Shown here piece after piece: positions 8,959 through 17,459 of a DNA stretch of 64,000 nucleotides. The notes under the pieces are model-generated. The model was not told where the DNA came from. It was given only the letters and a program-made list of their open reading frames with translations, and did not search any database. This DNA comes from Pseudomonas sp. HAR-UPW-AIA-41 (GTDB taxonomy: Bacteria > Pseudomonadota > Gammaproteobacteria > Pseudomonadales > Pseudomonadaceae), in the NCBI RefSeq assembly GCF_002304225.1, contig NZ_NSLB01000005.1:1-64000 (forward strand), written 5' to 3'. A program made the position numbers and the translations under genes. The number at the start of each line of letters is the position of its first letter. Within the stretch, counting starts at the first letter, position 1.

Positions 8959-8987
8959 AGTCTAGGGATATGACCTGCGCAGGTCAA
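8959..8987 (-). promoter_or_regulatory. Sigma-70-type promoter for the MFS transcript
   Basis: On the minus strand, TTGACC (-35, 8987-8982), a 17-base spacer and TAGACT (-10, 8964-8959) form a reasonable sigma-70 promoter pointing at the small ORF and the MFS gene. The rest of the 8681-9061 gap holds only the features listed here and the amn ribosome site. Confidence 0.5.
8971..8986. promoter_or_regulatory. Perfect 16-bp palindromic operator candidate
   Basis: TGACCTGCGCAGGTCA equals its own reverse complement. It covers most of the -35 box and the upstream part of the spacer of the minus-strand promoter, and lies about 75 bases before amn. The position fits a repressor dimer that blocks polymerase. 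The cognate regulator is unknown. Confidence 0.6.
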
Positions 8988-9061
8988 ATCGGTCCGTCGG
9001 CTGGTAATGGTCACAAAGGCCGGCGCAAGATAGGGCTGTCCGTTACCGCAGGAGTGCATCC

Positions 9062-10537
9062 GTGAGCGCCATGCTGTTCAACGAGTTCGTCGTCGCGGCC
9101 ACCGCCGAGGAGGCCGTCGAGCGCCTGTCTGTGCTGCACCGCCAGGCCCGTGAGGCCCTGAGTCAGGCACTCAGGCGCTATCTCAAGGAGCGCGCACAAC
9201 CCAGCGCGCTGGAGCGCGAACAGTTCCGCTACCCCGAGCTGCGCCTGACCTACCACTGCCAGGGCGAGGTGCCGAGTACGGTGCGCGCCTATGCCAAGGT
9301 GCAGGTGCCGGGCACCTACAGCGTCACGGTTACCCACCCGGATGAATTCCGCCGCTACCTGCTGGACCAGCTCACCCCGCTGATGGCCGATTTCAGCGTG
9401 ACCATCGAAGTCGGCCTGAGTCAGCAGAACATTCCCTATCCCTATGTGGTCGAGCAGGGTGACGAACTGGCCGGCTCCGGGGTGACCGCCGCCGAGCTGG
9501 CGCGGGTATTCCCCAGCACCGACCTGTCCATGGTCAGCGACGGCACGGCCGACGGCCTGTACGACTGGGCCAATATCGACCCGCTGCCGCTGGCCCTGTT
9601 CGACGCGGCGAGGGTGGATTTCTCCCTGCGCCGGCTGGTGCATTACACCGGCAGCGACTGGCGCCATGTGCAGCCGTGGATTCTGCTGACCAACTATCAC
9701 CGCTATGTCGACCAGTTCATCCGCTATGGTCTGGATCAGCTGCTGGCCGACACCCGCTACGTGCGCATGGTGCTGCCCGGCAACGTGCTGGTCGAGCGCG
9801 GCATGGACGAGGGTGAGATGCAGGCGATCATCGAAGGCGTGGTCTGGCACCGCTACCAGATGCCGGCCTATCACCTGATCGCCGATGACGGCCACGGCAC
9901 CACGCTGGTGAATATCGGTGTCGGTCCGTCCAACGCCAAGAACATCACCGACCACCTGGCCGTGCTGCGCCCGCACTGCTGGCTGATGATCGGCCACTGC
10001 GGTGGCCTGCGGCAGTCGCAGACCATCGGCGACTACGTGCTGGCTCACGCCTACATGCGTCGTGACGGCATCCTCGACCGGGTGCTGCCGCCGCACATTC
10101 CCATTCCGGCGCTGGCCGAGGTGCAGCAGGCGCTGCAGGAGGCTGCCGCCAAGGTCACCGGCGAGCGCGGCGAAGCGCTGAAGAAACGCCTGCGCACCGG
10201 CACCGTACTGACTTACGACGACCGCAACTGGGAGCTGCACTGGGCCCATGAGCGGGCGCTGATCAACCTGTCGCGGGCCGTGGCGGTGGACATGGAGAGC
10301 GGCACCATCGCCGCCCAGGGCTACCGCCTGCGGGTGCCCTACGGCACCCTGCTGTGCGTGTCGGACAAGCCGCTGCACAGCGAGATCAAGCTGCCGGGTT
10401 CAGCCACGGGGTTTTATCAGCGTGCGGTCAGCCAGCATCTCTCCATCGGCATCGCGGCACTGGACCTGCTGCGGGGGCAGCTCGATTCGCTGCACTCGCG
10501 CAAGCTGCGCAGCTTCGACGAGCCGCCGTTCCGCTGA
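9062..10537 (+). CDS. amn: AMP nucleosidase
   Basis: Hydrolyses AMP to adenine and ribose 5-phosphate in the cytoplasm, adjusting the adenylate pool. The 491 residues match the usual length (E. coli about 484). The N-terminal AMP-nucleosidase domain (about 10-170) is followed by a phosphorylase-like domain with IGVGPSNAKNITDHL, WLMIGHCGGLRQSQTIGDY, VAVDMESGTIAAQGYR and CVSDKPLHSEIKLP. The GTG at 9062 is chosen because AGGAG sits 7 bases before it; an ATG three codons later is an alternative. The neighbourhood matches PAO1. Confidence 0.95.
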   Translation: MSAMLFNEFVVAATAEEAVERLSVLHRQAREALSQALRRYLKERAQPSALEREQFRYPELRLTYHCQGEVPSTVRAYAKVQVPGTYSVTVTHPDEFRRYLLDQLTPLMADFSVTIEVGLSQQNIPYPYVVEQGDELAGSGVTAAELARVFPSTDLSMVSDGTADGLYDWANIDPLPLALFDAARVDFSLRRLVHYTGSDWRHVQPWILLTNYHRYVDQFIRYGLDQLLADTRYVRMVLPGNVLVERGMDEGEMQAIIEGVVWHRYQMPAYHLIADDGHGTTLVNIGVGPSNAKNITDHLAVLRPHCWLMIGHCGGLRQSQTIGDYVLAHAYMRRDGILDRVLPPHIPIPALAEVQQALQEAAAKVTGERGEALKKRLRTGTVLTYDDRNWELHWAHERALINLSRAVAVDMESGTIAAQGYRLRVPYGTLLCVSDKPLHSEIKLPGSATGFYQRAVSQHLSIGIAALDLLRGQLDSLHSRKLRSFDEPPFR

Positions 10538-11515
10538 TCAGCCGGCCAGAGTCTGTTGCCGCCAGCGCAGTGGGCTCTGGCCATGCCACTTGGCAAAGGC
10601 CCGGCTGAAGGCGCTCTGCTCCGAGAAACCGAGCAGGGCGGCGATTTCGCTGAGCGGCAGTTGCGCGTCCTGCAGGTAGCCTTCGGCCAGTTGCCGGCGG
10701 GTATCGTCCAGCAGTTGCTGGAAGCTCAGCCCCTGTTCGCCCAGATGGCGCTGCAAGGTGCGCGGCGAGCGGTGCAGCTGGCTGGCCAGGTCGGCCAGGC
10801 TGGCCCGGCCATCGCGCAGCAGCGGGATCAGCGCCTGCTGGCATTGCTGCAGCAGGCCGCCCTGTTGCTGCTGGCGCAGGAATCCCTCGGCCTGAGCATC
10901 GAGCAGGGCCAGCAGGGCCGGGTCGGCCTGGCGCAGCGGCAGCTGCAGGTAGTGCAGGGGCAGGACGATGCGCGTGCTGCGCTGGGCAAAACGCACCGGA
11001 CAGCCGAAGAACGCGGTGTAGGGGGCGGTGTCGGCAGGGGGCGGATTGACGAAATCCACGGCGCTCACCGGCAGCGTCTGGCCGGTCATGTTGCGCGCCA
11101 GTTGCACCAGTGCCGCCACACCGGTTTCATCGACCAACTGGCCCGGGCAGCCGCAGGCGATGCCCCATTCCACGATGACCTGCTCGCCTTCGAGGCGCAG
11201 CTGCGCCGGATTGACGTCGTACACCAGGGCATGAAAACGCTCCAGTCGTTGCAGCGCCTCGCCTAGGGTGGTGCAGGCCAGCGCCGCATAGCCGACCACG
11301 CCGAAGTGTCGCGGGCTGATGCCGGCGGCAATCTCCAGGCCCAGTGCCGGGCGTTGCAGGGCGCTGTCGGCGCGCTGCAGCAGGCTTTGCCAGAGTGGCA
11401 TCGGGACCTGTCCGTGACTGCCGGCCGGCGGCGGGCCGAGCAGAGTCGGGCCGTCGACACCCAGCCGCGCGAGGTATTCGTAGAGCAGGGTGACGTAGCT
11501 GGTGGCGATGCGCAT
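10538..11515 (-). CDS. AraC-family transcriptional regulator
   Basis: A 325-residue regulator. The N-terminal half resembles the arabinose-binding-like domain of the OruR/ArgR-type AraC group (HFGVVGYAALACTTLGEAL). The C-terminal double helix-turn-helix is clear: RSPRTLQRHLGEQGLSFQQL and SEIAALLGFSEQSAFSRAF. Its stop abuts the amn stop (convergent). The start at 11515 (MRIATSYV) fits family N-termini; a start at 11590 is also open. It is divergent from the sterol-desaturase gene, about 110 bases apart, and may control it. No ligand can be assigned. Confidence 0.9.
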   Translation of the reverse strand: MRIATSYVTLLYEYLARLGVDGPTLLGPPPAGSHGQVPMPLWQSLLQRADSALQRPALGLEIAAGISPRHFGVVGYAALACTTLGEALQRLERFHALVYDVNPAQLRLEGEQVIVEWGIACGCPGQLVDETGVAALVQLARNMTGQTLPVSAVDFVNPPPADTAPYTAFFGCPVRFAQRSTRIVLPLHYLQLPLRQADPALLALLDAQAEGFLRQQQQGGLLQQCQQALIPLLRDGRASLADLASQLHRSPRTLQRHLGEQGLSFQQLLDDTRRQLAEGYLQDAQLPLSEIAALLGFSEQSAFSRAFAKWHGQSPLRWRQQTLAG

Positions 11516-11625
11516 GCGGACTCGCAGGTTGGCGTGATTGGTCAAAAAGATAGCGGGGACGGTCAAGCCTGGCCAGCGCTTTTGCCGCACGCTTGGCGCA
11601 CTGGAAAACCTTGTGGAGCCTGATC

Positions 11626-12519
11626 ATGGAATTGCTTGCCGAGCTGTGGAGCGCCGTCGATGTGCGTCGCGACCTGCTGCTGATTCTGACCCCGCTGTTT
11701 ATCGCCACCCTGGCCGCCGAGTGGCTGAAAATGCGCGAGCGCGGTGTCTACCGACTGGGTGACTCGCTGGCCAGCCTCGGCCTGGGCGGCATCTATCTGC
11801 TGGCCGACGCGCTGCTGGTACTGGTGCTGGTGCTGCCGGCCTACTATTGGGTGCATGCCCACCGCGTGCTGGACTTCAGCATGACGCCGCTGGCCTATGT
11901 GGTGCTCTTCTTCGGTCTGGAGCTGTGCTACTACGCCTTTCACCGCGCCAGTCACCGCATTCGCTGGTTCTGGGCGGCGCACGTGGTGCACCACAGCTCG
12001 GAGCACATGAACTTCACCACCGCCATGCGCCAGAGCCTGTTCTATGGCGTGGCCGGCAACTGGCTGTTCTACCTGCCACTGGTGTGGCTGGGCTTTGCGC
12101 CGGAGTGGGTGCTGTTCATGCTGTCGGTGAGTCTGGCCTACCAGTACTTCGTGCATACCCAGGCGGTGCACAAGCTGCCGCGCTGGTTCGAGTGGTTCTT
12201 CAATACGCCTTCGCACCACCGCGCTCACCATGGCCGCAACCCGCAGTACATCGACCGCAACTACGGCGGCATCCTGATTATTTACGACCGGCTGTTCGGC
12301 ACCTTCGTCGAAGAGCAGGAGGCAGTCGACTACGGCATCGTGCGCCAGGTACAGAGCTTCAACCCGCTGTGGCTGAACCTGCACGAGTGGGTCGATCTGG
12401 CGCGCGACGTGGCGCGTCCCGGTCCTCTGTTACAGCGCTTCAGGCACCTGTGGATGCCGCCTGAGTGGCAGCGGCCTGAGACAGCTGAAGCCGCTCAGCC
12501 AGCCACTGACAGAAGCTGA
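11626..12519 (+). CDS. Sterol desaturase / fatty acid hydroxylase superfamily protein
   Basis: A 297-residue integral-membrane di-iron oxygenase-like protein. Four or more membrane helices surround the three histidine clusters FHRASH, HVVHHSSEH and HHRAHHGRN that bind the iron pair. Bacterial members hydroxylate or desaturate lipids (ornithine lipids, fatty acids, hopanoids, carotenoids); the substrate here is unknown. GGAG 7 bases before the ATG at 11626 decides the start. The last 80 bases overlap the 3' end of the LysR gene on the other strand. The divergent AraC gene is its likely regulator. Confidence 0.9.
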   Translation: MELLAELWSAVDVRRDLLLILTPLFIATLAAEWLKMRERGVYRLGDSLASLGLGGIYLLADALLVLVLVLPAYYWVHAHRVLDFSMTPLAYVVLFFGLELCYYAFHRASHRIRWFWAAHVVHHSSEHMNFTTAMRQSLFYGVAGNWLFYLPLVWLGFAPEWVLFMLSVSLAYQYFVHTQAVHKLPRWFEWFFNTPSHHRAHHGRNPQYIDRNYGGILIIYDRLFGTFVEEQEAVDYGIVRQVQSFNPLWLNLHEWVDLARDVARPGPLLQRFRHLWMPPEWQRPETAEAAQPATDRS

Positions 12520-13336
12520 CGGTCAGCGGGTCTGCTTCGCTGTCGCGATGCACCAGCCAGCTCCAGCGCGGGCCGCGAACGCGCTGTTCGACCAGTGGCT
12601 GCAACGTGCCTTGTTCGCGCGCCGCGCTCGACAGCAGCTCGCTGGTCAGGGCAATGCCGAGGCCCTGGCTGGCGGCATCCAGCAGCAGGCCGGGGTCGGA
12701 AAAATTCAGTCCCTGGCTGTGTTGGCCCACGTTCGCGCCGCCCTGTACCTGCCAATGGCTCCAGTCCATTTCGCGCTCGCCATGCAGGGTGGTGCGTTGC
12801 TCGGCAGGCAGGCTCAGCACGCTGGGGTGAGCGACCGGCAGTAGGCGGTCTTCCAGCAGGACGCGGTAGCTGCATTCGGCCTGGGCGGTGAGATCGTCGC
12901 GTACCGCCACGTCGATGGTCTGGGTGGTCATGTCGGGCGCCTCGTCACTGGTAAACAGCCATAAGTCGATCTGTGGGTGCAGACGATGGAATTCCGCCAG
13001 ATGCGGCAGCAGCCAGTGGCGGGCGAAGGCCGGGGTGGTGTTGACCACCAACTGATTGGGTTTGCGGTACTGCTCCAGCCGTCGGATGCCCACGGCCAGT
13101 TGCTGCAGTAGCGCCTGGGTGGTGCTGAGCAGATCGAAGCCCGCATCGGTCAGGGCCACGCTGCGGCCCTGGCGGAAGAACAGCGGTTGTTCCAGATAGC
13201 TTTCCAGGCTGCGGATCTGCTGGCTGATGGCCGACTGGGTAAGGTGCAGCTCCTCGGCGGCCTTGTGGAAGCTGCCCAGGCGGGCGGCCGCTTCGAAGCC
13301 GCGCAAGGCGTTCAGGGGAGGCCAGTGCTTGAGCAT
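12440..13336 (-). CDS. LysR-family regulator (GcvA-like), likely agmatine-island regulator
   Basis: A 298-residue LysR regulator of the GcvA subgroup. The N-terminal winged helix reads LNALRGFEAAARLGSFHKAA then LHLTQSAISQQIRSLE (residues about 8-45), followed by a two-lobed effector domain. It is divergent from aguA with a 134-base shared promoter region containing a dyad, the usual arrangement for a LysR activator and its target, so agmatine or a product is a plausible effector (inference). P. aeruginosa aguBA uses a TetR repressor, AguR, so control here would differ. The 3' end overlaps the sterol-desaturase gene by 80 bases. Confidence 0.9.
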   Translation of the reverse strand: MLKHWPPLNALRGFEAAARLGSFHKAAEELHLTQSAISQQIRSLESYLEQPLFFRQGRSVALTDAGFDLLSTTQALLQQLAVGIRRLEQYRKPNQLVVNTTPAFARHWLLPHLAEFHRLHPQIDLWLFTSDEAPDMTTQTIDVAVRDDLTAQAECSYRVLLEDRLLPVAHPSVLSLPAEQRTTLHGEREMDWSHWQVQGGANVGQHSQGLNFSDPGLLLDAASQGLGIALTSELLSSAAREQGTLQPLVEQRVRGPRWSWLVHRDSEADPLTVSFCQWLAERLQLSQAAATQAASTGA

Positions 13337-13339
13337 GAT

Positions 13340-13358
13340 TGATAAGTCCTGCTAATCA
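13340..13358. promoter_or_regulatory. LysR-type operator candidate
   Basis: TGATAA, 7-base centre, TAATCA: an imperfect dyad (5 of 6 positions pair) directly upstream of the LysR start, in the region shared with aguA. It fits an autoregulatory LysR site. The rest of the interval is AT-rich and has no clear -35/-10 pair. Confidence 0.35.
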
Positions 13359-13470
13359 GAATTGCGCAAAATCTATCGTTTGTTGCTGCATTTTTACAGG
13401 CCTAGCATGCAAGTCATTACCGCGTCTGCGGTTTTGTTTGATAACAAAGACTTAATTGATAGGCACTTTT

Positions 13471-14523
13471 ATGCAGTTTGCTAGCGACGTACACAACGGC
13501 TGGGTAATGCCGGCTGAATGGGTTCCACATGCCGCCACCTGGATGGCCTTTCCGCACAATAAAGCGCTCTGGGAGTCGGGCTGGGGCGTCACTCTGGCTG
13601 AGGTGCAGGTTGATTTTGCGCGCGTGGCCAACGCCATCGCGCGCTTCGAACCGGTGAAAATGGTGGTCGACCCGTCCGCTGTGGCTCGTGTCCGCGAGCT
13701 GTGTGGTGCCAATATCGAGCTGATCGAGCTGGCCATCAATGACAGCTGGTGCCGTGACTCCGGCCCAAGCTTTGTCTGCCATCCGCAGTTGGGCCTGGCT
13801 GGTGTGAGCTGGCGCTTCAATGCCTGGGGCGGAAAATCAGCCCATGATCTGGACGAGAGCCTGGCTCGGCGCATTCTCAACGGCCTCGGTCTGGAGTGCT
13901 TTGGCACGCCGCTGAGCAACGAAGGTGGCGCCATCCATGTGGACGGCGAGGGCACCCTGATCACCACCGAGTCGGTGCTGCTCAACCCCAACCGCAATCC
14001 CGGTATGAGCAAAGCCGAGATGGAAGACATCTTCGCCCGCCTGCTGGGTGTGAAGAAGACCATCTGGCTGCCGGGCGATCCGCAATACGTTACCGGCGAC
14101 ATGACCGACGGCCATGTGGACGGTGTGTGCGCATTCGCCAAACCCGGCGCGCTGCTGGTCGATGCCACTCACGACAAGGGCTCGGTGTATGCCGAGGTTG
14201 TGCGTGAGAACCGTCGCGCACTGGAGCTGGCCACCGATGCCTGTGGTCGCCGCTTCGAGCTGATTGATCTGTATGAGGCCACCGATGCGGTGGATACCGA
14301 GGCGGAAGTCTTCTGTGCTTCCTACACCAACTTCTACATCTGTAATGGCGCCATCATCATGCCGGCTTACGGCATTGCCGCCGACGATGAAGCCGCCGCC
14401 ACCTTGCGCATGGCCTTCCCGGGTCGTGAAGTGGTGCCGGTGCAGATCAACCAGCTGGCCCATGGCGGTGGCGGGGTGCATTGCATCACCCAGCAGCAGC
14501 CGGCCTGGCCGTTGAAGGGGTGA
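13471..14523 (+). CDS. aguA: Agmatine deiminase AguA (cytoplasmic)
   Basis: Converts agmatine to N-carbamoylputrescine and ammonia. The 350-residue guanidine-modifying enzyme has the five-fold pentein motifs: NDSWCRDSGPSFV, FNAWGGK, SNEGGAIHVDGEGT followed by TTESVLLNPNRNPGMSK, DGHVDGVCAF, and the catalytic GGGGVHCITQQQP (Cys338). There is no signal peptide. The ATG at 13471 is preferred over a TTG five codons upstream. It is slightly shorter than the usual ~365 residues. aguB follows 4 bases later, and the binding protein 2 bases after that, so the first three genes form one operon. Confidence 0.95.
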   Translation: MQFASDVHNGWVMPAEWVPHAATWMAFPHNKALWESGWGVTLAEVQVDFARVANAIARFEPVKMVVDPSAVARVRELCGANIELIELAINDSWCRDSGPSFVCHPQLGLAGVSWRFNAWGGKSAHDLDESLARRILNGLGLECFGTPLSNEGGAIHVDGEGTLITTESVLLNPNRNPGMSKAEMEDIFARLLGVKKTIWLPGDPQYVTGDMTDGHVDGVCAFAKPGALLVDATHDKGSVYAEVVRENRRALELATDACGRRFELIDLYEATDAVDTEAEVFCASYTNFYICNGAIIMPAYGIAADDEAAATLRMAFPGREVVPVQINQLAHGGGGVHCITQQQPAWPLKG

Positions 14524-14527
14524 GGCC

Positions 14528-15436
14528 ATGAGCAAGCTGACCGTCGCCACTACCCAGTTCGCCTGCAGCTGGGACCTGAAACAGAACCTGGACCGTGCCG
14601 AACAACTGGTGCGTGAAGCCGCCGCCCAGGGCGCGCAACTGATCCTGCTGCAGGAGCTGTTCGCTACCCCGTATTTCTGCATCGAGCAGGATCACAAGCA
14701 CCTGGCGCTGGCCGAAGAGTACAAGAGCAGTCCGCTGCTTAAGCGCTTCGCCGCGCTGGCTGGTGAGTTGGGTGTGGTACTGCCGCTGTCCTGGTTCGAG
14801 AAGGCCGGCAATGCCTACTTCAATTCGCTGACCGTGGCCGATGCCGATGGCCGTCTGCTCGGGGTTTATCGCAAGACGCATATCCCCAACGCCATTGGCT
14901 ATCAGGAGAAAGAATACTTCAGCCCCGGCGATACCGGCTTCCGTGTCTGGGACACCGCCTTCGGCCGCATCGGCGTGGGTATCTGCTGGGACCAGTGGTT
15001 CCCCGAGACGGCCCGCTGTCTGGCCCTGCAGGGTGCCGAAGTGCTGCTGTTCCCCACGGCCATCGGTTCCGAGCCGGGCGCTGCGGCGCTGGACTCGCGC
15101 GATCACTGGCAATTGACCCAGCGTGGTCATGCGGCCGCCAACATCATGCCGGTGATTGCCGCCAACCGTATCGGTCGCGAAGTCGCGACCACTGACCCGG
15201 CGTTGCAGATGAGCTTCTACGGCTCGTCCTTTATCACCGACCACAAGGGCAAGCTGCTGGCTGAAGCCGACCGCGACACCAGCGGTGTGCTGGTTCGGGA
15301 GCTGGACCTGGCAGCCATGCGCGAAGAGCGCCTGACCTGGGGTGTCTACCGCGACCGCCGGCCGGAAATGTATGGCCCGCTGCTCGGCCTGGACGGCCAG
15401 AAAACGCATATCCATTGGCAAACGCCGGGAGTCTGA
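14528..15436 (+). CDS. aguB: N-carbamoylputrescine amidase AguB
   Basis: Hydrolyses N-carbamoylputrescine to putrescine, CO2 and ammonia, the second step after AguA. The 302-residue nitrilase-superfamily protein carries the Glu-Lys-Cys triad in LILLQELFATPYF, YRKTHIPN and GVGICWDQWFPE (Cys153). It also has the family segments QEKEYFSPGDTGF and FPTAIGSEPG. Start and length match the family (about 290-300). It sits between aguA and the polyamine-binding protein gene with intergenic gaps of only a few bases. Confidence 0.96.
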   Translation: MSKLTVATTQFACSWDLKQNLDRAEQLVREAAAQGAQLILLQELFATPYFCIEQDHKHLALAEEYKSSPLLKRFAALAGELGVVLPLSWFEKAGNAYFNSLTVADADGRLLGVYRKTHIPNAIGYQEKEYFSPGDTGFRVWDTAFGRIGVGICWDQWFPETARCLALQGAEVLLFPTAIGSEPGAAALDSRDHWQLTQRGHAAANIMPVIAANRIGREVATTDPALQMSFYGSSFITDHKGKLLAEADRDTSGVLVRELDLAAMREERLTWGVYRDRRPEMYGPLLGLDGQKTHIHWQTPGV

Positions 15437-15438
15437 GC

Positions 15439-16539
15439 ATGAACGCATTGAACAAAATGTTGGTTGGCTCGTTGAGCCTTGCACTGGGCTGTGCGGTTCT
15501 TTCGGCCAAAGCCGAAGAGAAAACCCTGAAGCTGTATAACTGGGCCGACTACTTCGCCGAAGACACGCTGACCCGGTTCACCCAGGAAACCGGTATCAAG
15601 GTCATCTACGACGTCATGGACAGCAGCGAGACGCTGGAAGCCAAGATGATGTCCGGCCACAGTGGCTACGATCTCATCTTCCCAGGTGACACCGTGGCTG
15701 AGCGGCTGATGCGCGCCGGCGCGCTGCAAAAGCTGGACAAGAGCAAGCTGGAGCATCTGGACGACATCGAGCCGGGTCTGCGCACCCTGCAGACCAAGTA
15801 CCCCTATTCGCGGCATGCCACGGTGCCTTACACCTGGGGATCGATTGGCCTGACCTACAACGTCGAGATGATCAACAAGCGCATGCCGAATGCGCCGACC
15901 AATAGCCTTGATCTGCTGTTCAAACCGGAGCTGCTGGCTAAGTTCGCCGACTGCGGTGTCTCCATGATCGACTCGCCTGATGAGGTGCTGGCCGTGGTAC
16001 TCAATTACCTCGGGCATGAGCCGCGAAGTGGCAAGGCTGATGATCTGGCCGAGGCTACGGCACTGCTCAAGTCGATCAAGCCCTACATCCGTAAGTTCCA
16101 GTCGCAGCCGGTGACCCAGCTGGTCAATGGTGATATCTGCCTGTCGCTGGGTTACAGCGGCGACATGACCCAGGCTCAGCGCAGTGCTGATGCCGCCGGC
16201 AAGAAAGTGCAGTTTGCTTACCGCATCCCGCGCGAGGGCAGCACCATCTGGATGGACACCATGGCCATTCCCAAGGATGCCCAGCATCCGGAGTACGCCT
16301 ACGCGCTGATCAACTTCATCATGCGCCCGCAGAATATGGCCGATATCAGCAACTTCACCGGCTATCCCACCTCCAGCGCCAAGGCCCGACCGATGGTGGC
16401 CGAGGACATGCGTGGCAACCCGGACATCTACGTGGATGAGGCGACCTACGCCCGGCTGATCCCCGGCAAGGACATCCCTCAACGCGATATGCGTGCCCGC
16501 ATGCGCGCCTGGACGGCGTTCAAGACCGCCCAACACTGA
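15439..16539 (+). CDS. Periplasmic putrescine/spermidine (agmatine?)-binding protein, PotF/SpuD-like
   Basis: A 366-residue solute-binding protein with a signal peptide (about 1-25). The start of the mature domain, TLKLYNWADYFAEDTLTRF, and YDLIFPGDTVAERLMRAGAL are typical of PotD/PotF/SpuD proteins that deliver polyamines to ABC permeases. GGGAG before the ATG at 15439 fixes the start, 2 bases after the aguB stop. No permease or ATPase gene is adjacent, so it must use a transporter encoded elsewhere or act as a sensor. The context suggests agmatine or putrescine as ligand (inference). Confidence 0.92.
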   Translation: MNALNKMLVGSLSLALGCAVLSAKAEEKTLKLYNWADYFAEDTLTRFTQETGIKVIYDVMDSSETLEAKMMSGHSGYDLIFPGDTVAERLMRAGALQKLDKSKLEHLDDIEPGLRTLQTKYPYSRHATVPYTWGSIGLTYNVEMINKRMPNAPTNSLDLLFKPELLAKFADCGVSMIDSPDEVLAVVLNYLGHEPRSGKADDLAEATALLKSIKPYIRKFQSQPVTQLVNGDICLSLGYSGDMTQAQRSADAAGKKVQFAYRIPREGSTIWMDTMAIPKDAQHPEYAYALINFIMRPQNMADISNFTGYPTSSAKARPMVAEDMRGNPDIYVDEATYARLIPGKDIPQRDMRARMRAWTAFKTAQH

Positions 16540-16555
16540 TCTCCATTCCCTGATT

Positions 16556-16594
16556 AGCCCTCACCGTCGCAGCTCCGGCTGCCGGCGGAGGGCT
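16556..16594 (+). terminator. Attenuator-like hairpin before the porin gene
   Basis: AGCCCTC (16556-16562) pairs with GAGGGCT (16588-16594), followed by GTTTC. A GC-rich inner loop may fold further. It could partly end the aguA-aguB-binding-protein transcript and lower expression of the porin and later genes. Confidence 0.45.
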
Positions 16595-16632
16595 GTTTCA
16601 TCCCGAAAACAACAACAAGAAGAGAGCGCTCC

Positions 16633-17364
16633 ATGAAACCACTCGCCTCACTCAGTTTTGCCGCGGCGCTGTCCGCTGTGGCTTCGATCACTCAGGCCAT
16701 CGAGTTGAACGAAGACTTCAGCCTGTACCTGGATGCCGGCGCCTACAGCGATTACCGCACACGCGGTATCTCGCAGACGCAGAACGACCCGGCCGTGCAG
16801 GGCTCGGCCACCCTGAGCCATGCCAGCGGGCTGTATGCCGGGGTCTGGAGTTCCAACGTCGACTTTGGTCTGGGCAGCGATACCCGCCAGGAGATCGACT
16901 ACTTCGCCGGTTACAACTGGCAGATCAGCGATGACATCAGCCTGGATACCGCCTACTACAAGTACGCCTATCCAAGGCAGGGCGACCTCAACTACAGCGA
17001 GGTTTTCAGCAAGCTCAGTGTCTATGGCTTCCAGCTCGGCGGCTACTACTCGGACGATCTGGGCGGCAACCAGAGCATGTTCTACAGCTTCGTCGGCTAC
17101 AGCCATGTGCTGCCGGCGGATATCGGGCTGGACCTTCGCTATGGCCTGGCCGACTACAAGGACCCGCTGTTCATCGACGACCAGGGCGACACTCGTGACA
17201 GCTACCACGAGTGGCAGGTCAAGCTGAGCAAGGAGCTGCTGGGCCTGAACTGGTCAGCCAGCTATGTCGACACCGACCTGTCCGACAGTGAGTGCCTCAA
17301 TTACATGGGCTTCGACGACGTCTGCTCGGCGACCCTGGTGCTGGGTGTGAACAAGACCTTCTAA
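16633..17364 (+). CDS. TorF-family (TIGR02001-type) outer-membrane porin
   Basis: A 243-residue protein with a signal peptide (about 1-22) and a beta-barrel pattern of alternating residues. The sequence SDYRTRGISQTQNDPAVQGS followed by HASGLYAGVWSSNVDFG is the diagnostic opening of the TIGR02001/TorF putative porin family, and the protein ends with an aromatic residue (KTF), as outer-membrane proteins do. It lies in the agmatine island between the binding protein and the Tat-exported deiminase, so it may pass agmatine or related cations through the outer membrane (inference). No channel activity can be read from sequence. Confidence 0.85.
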   Translation: MKPLASLSFAAALSAVASITQAIELNEDFSLYLDAGAYSDYRTRGISQTQNDPAVQGSATLSHASGLYAGVWSSNVDFGLGSDTRQEIDYFAGYNWQISDDISLDTAYYKYAYPRQGDLNYSEVFSKLSVYGFQLGGYYSDDLGGNQSMFYSFVGYSHVLPADIGLDLRYGLADYKDPLFIDDQGDTRDSYHEWQVKLSKELLGLNWSASYVDTDLSDSECLNYMGFDDVCSATLVLGVNKTF

Positions 17365-17459
17365 CGCTTCGAGGGAGCCGCACGCCAGGGAGGGCGGCGC
17401 CGGGCCTCAGAGTCGGTCGCGGGCGTCAGCCAATCACTACCAACGGAGAGAGCAGCAAC

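Noticed and set aside
7478..8965. Plus-strand reading frame of 495 codons over the MFS gene
   Set aside because: Gln/Ala/Gly-rich antisense shadow of a membrane protein gene.
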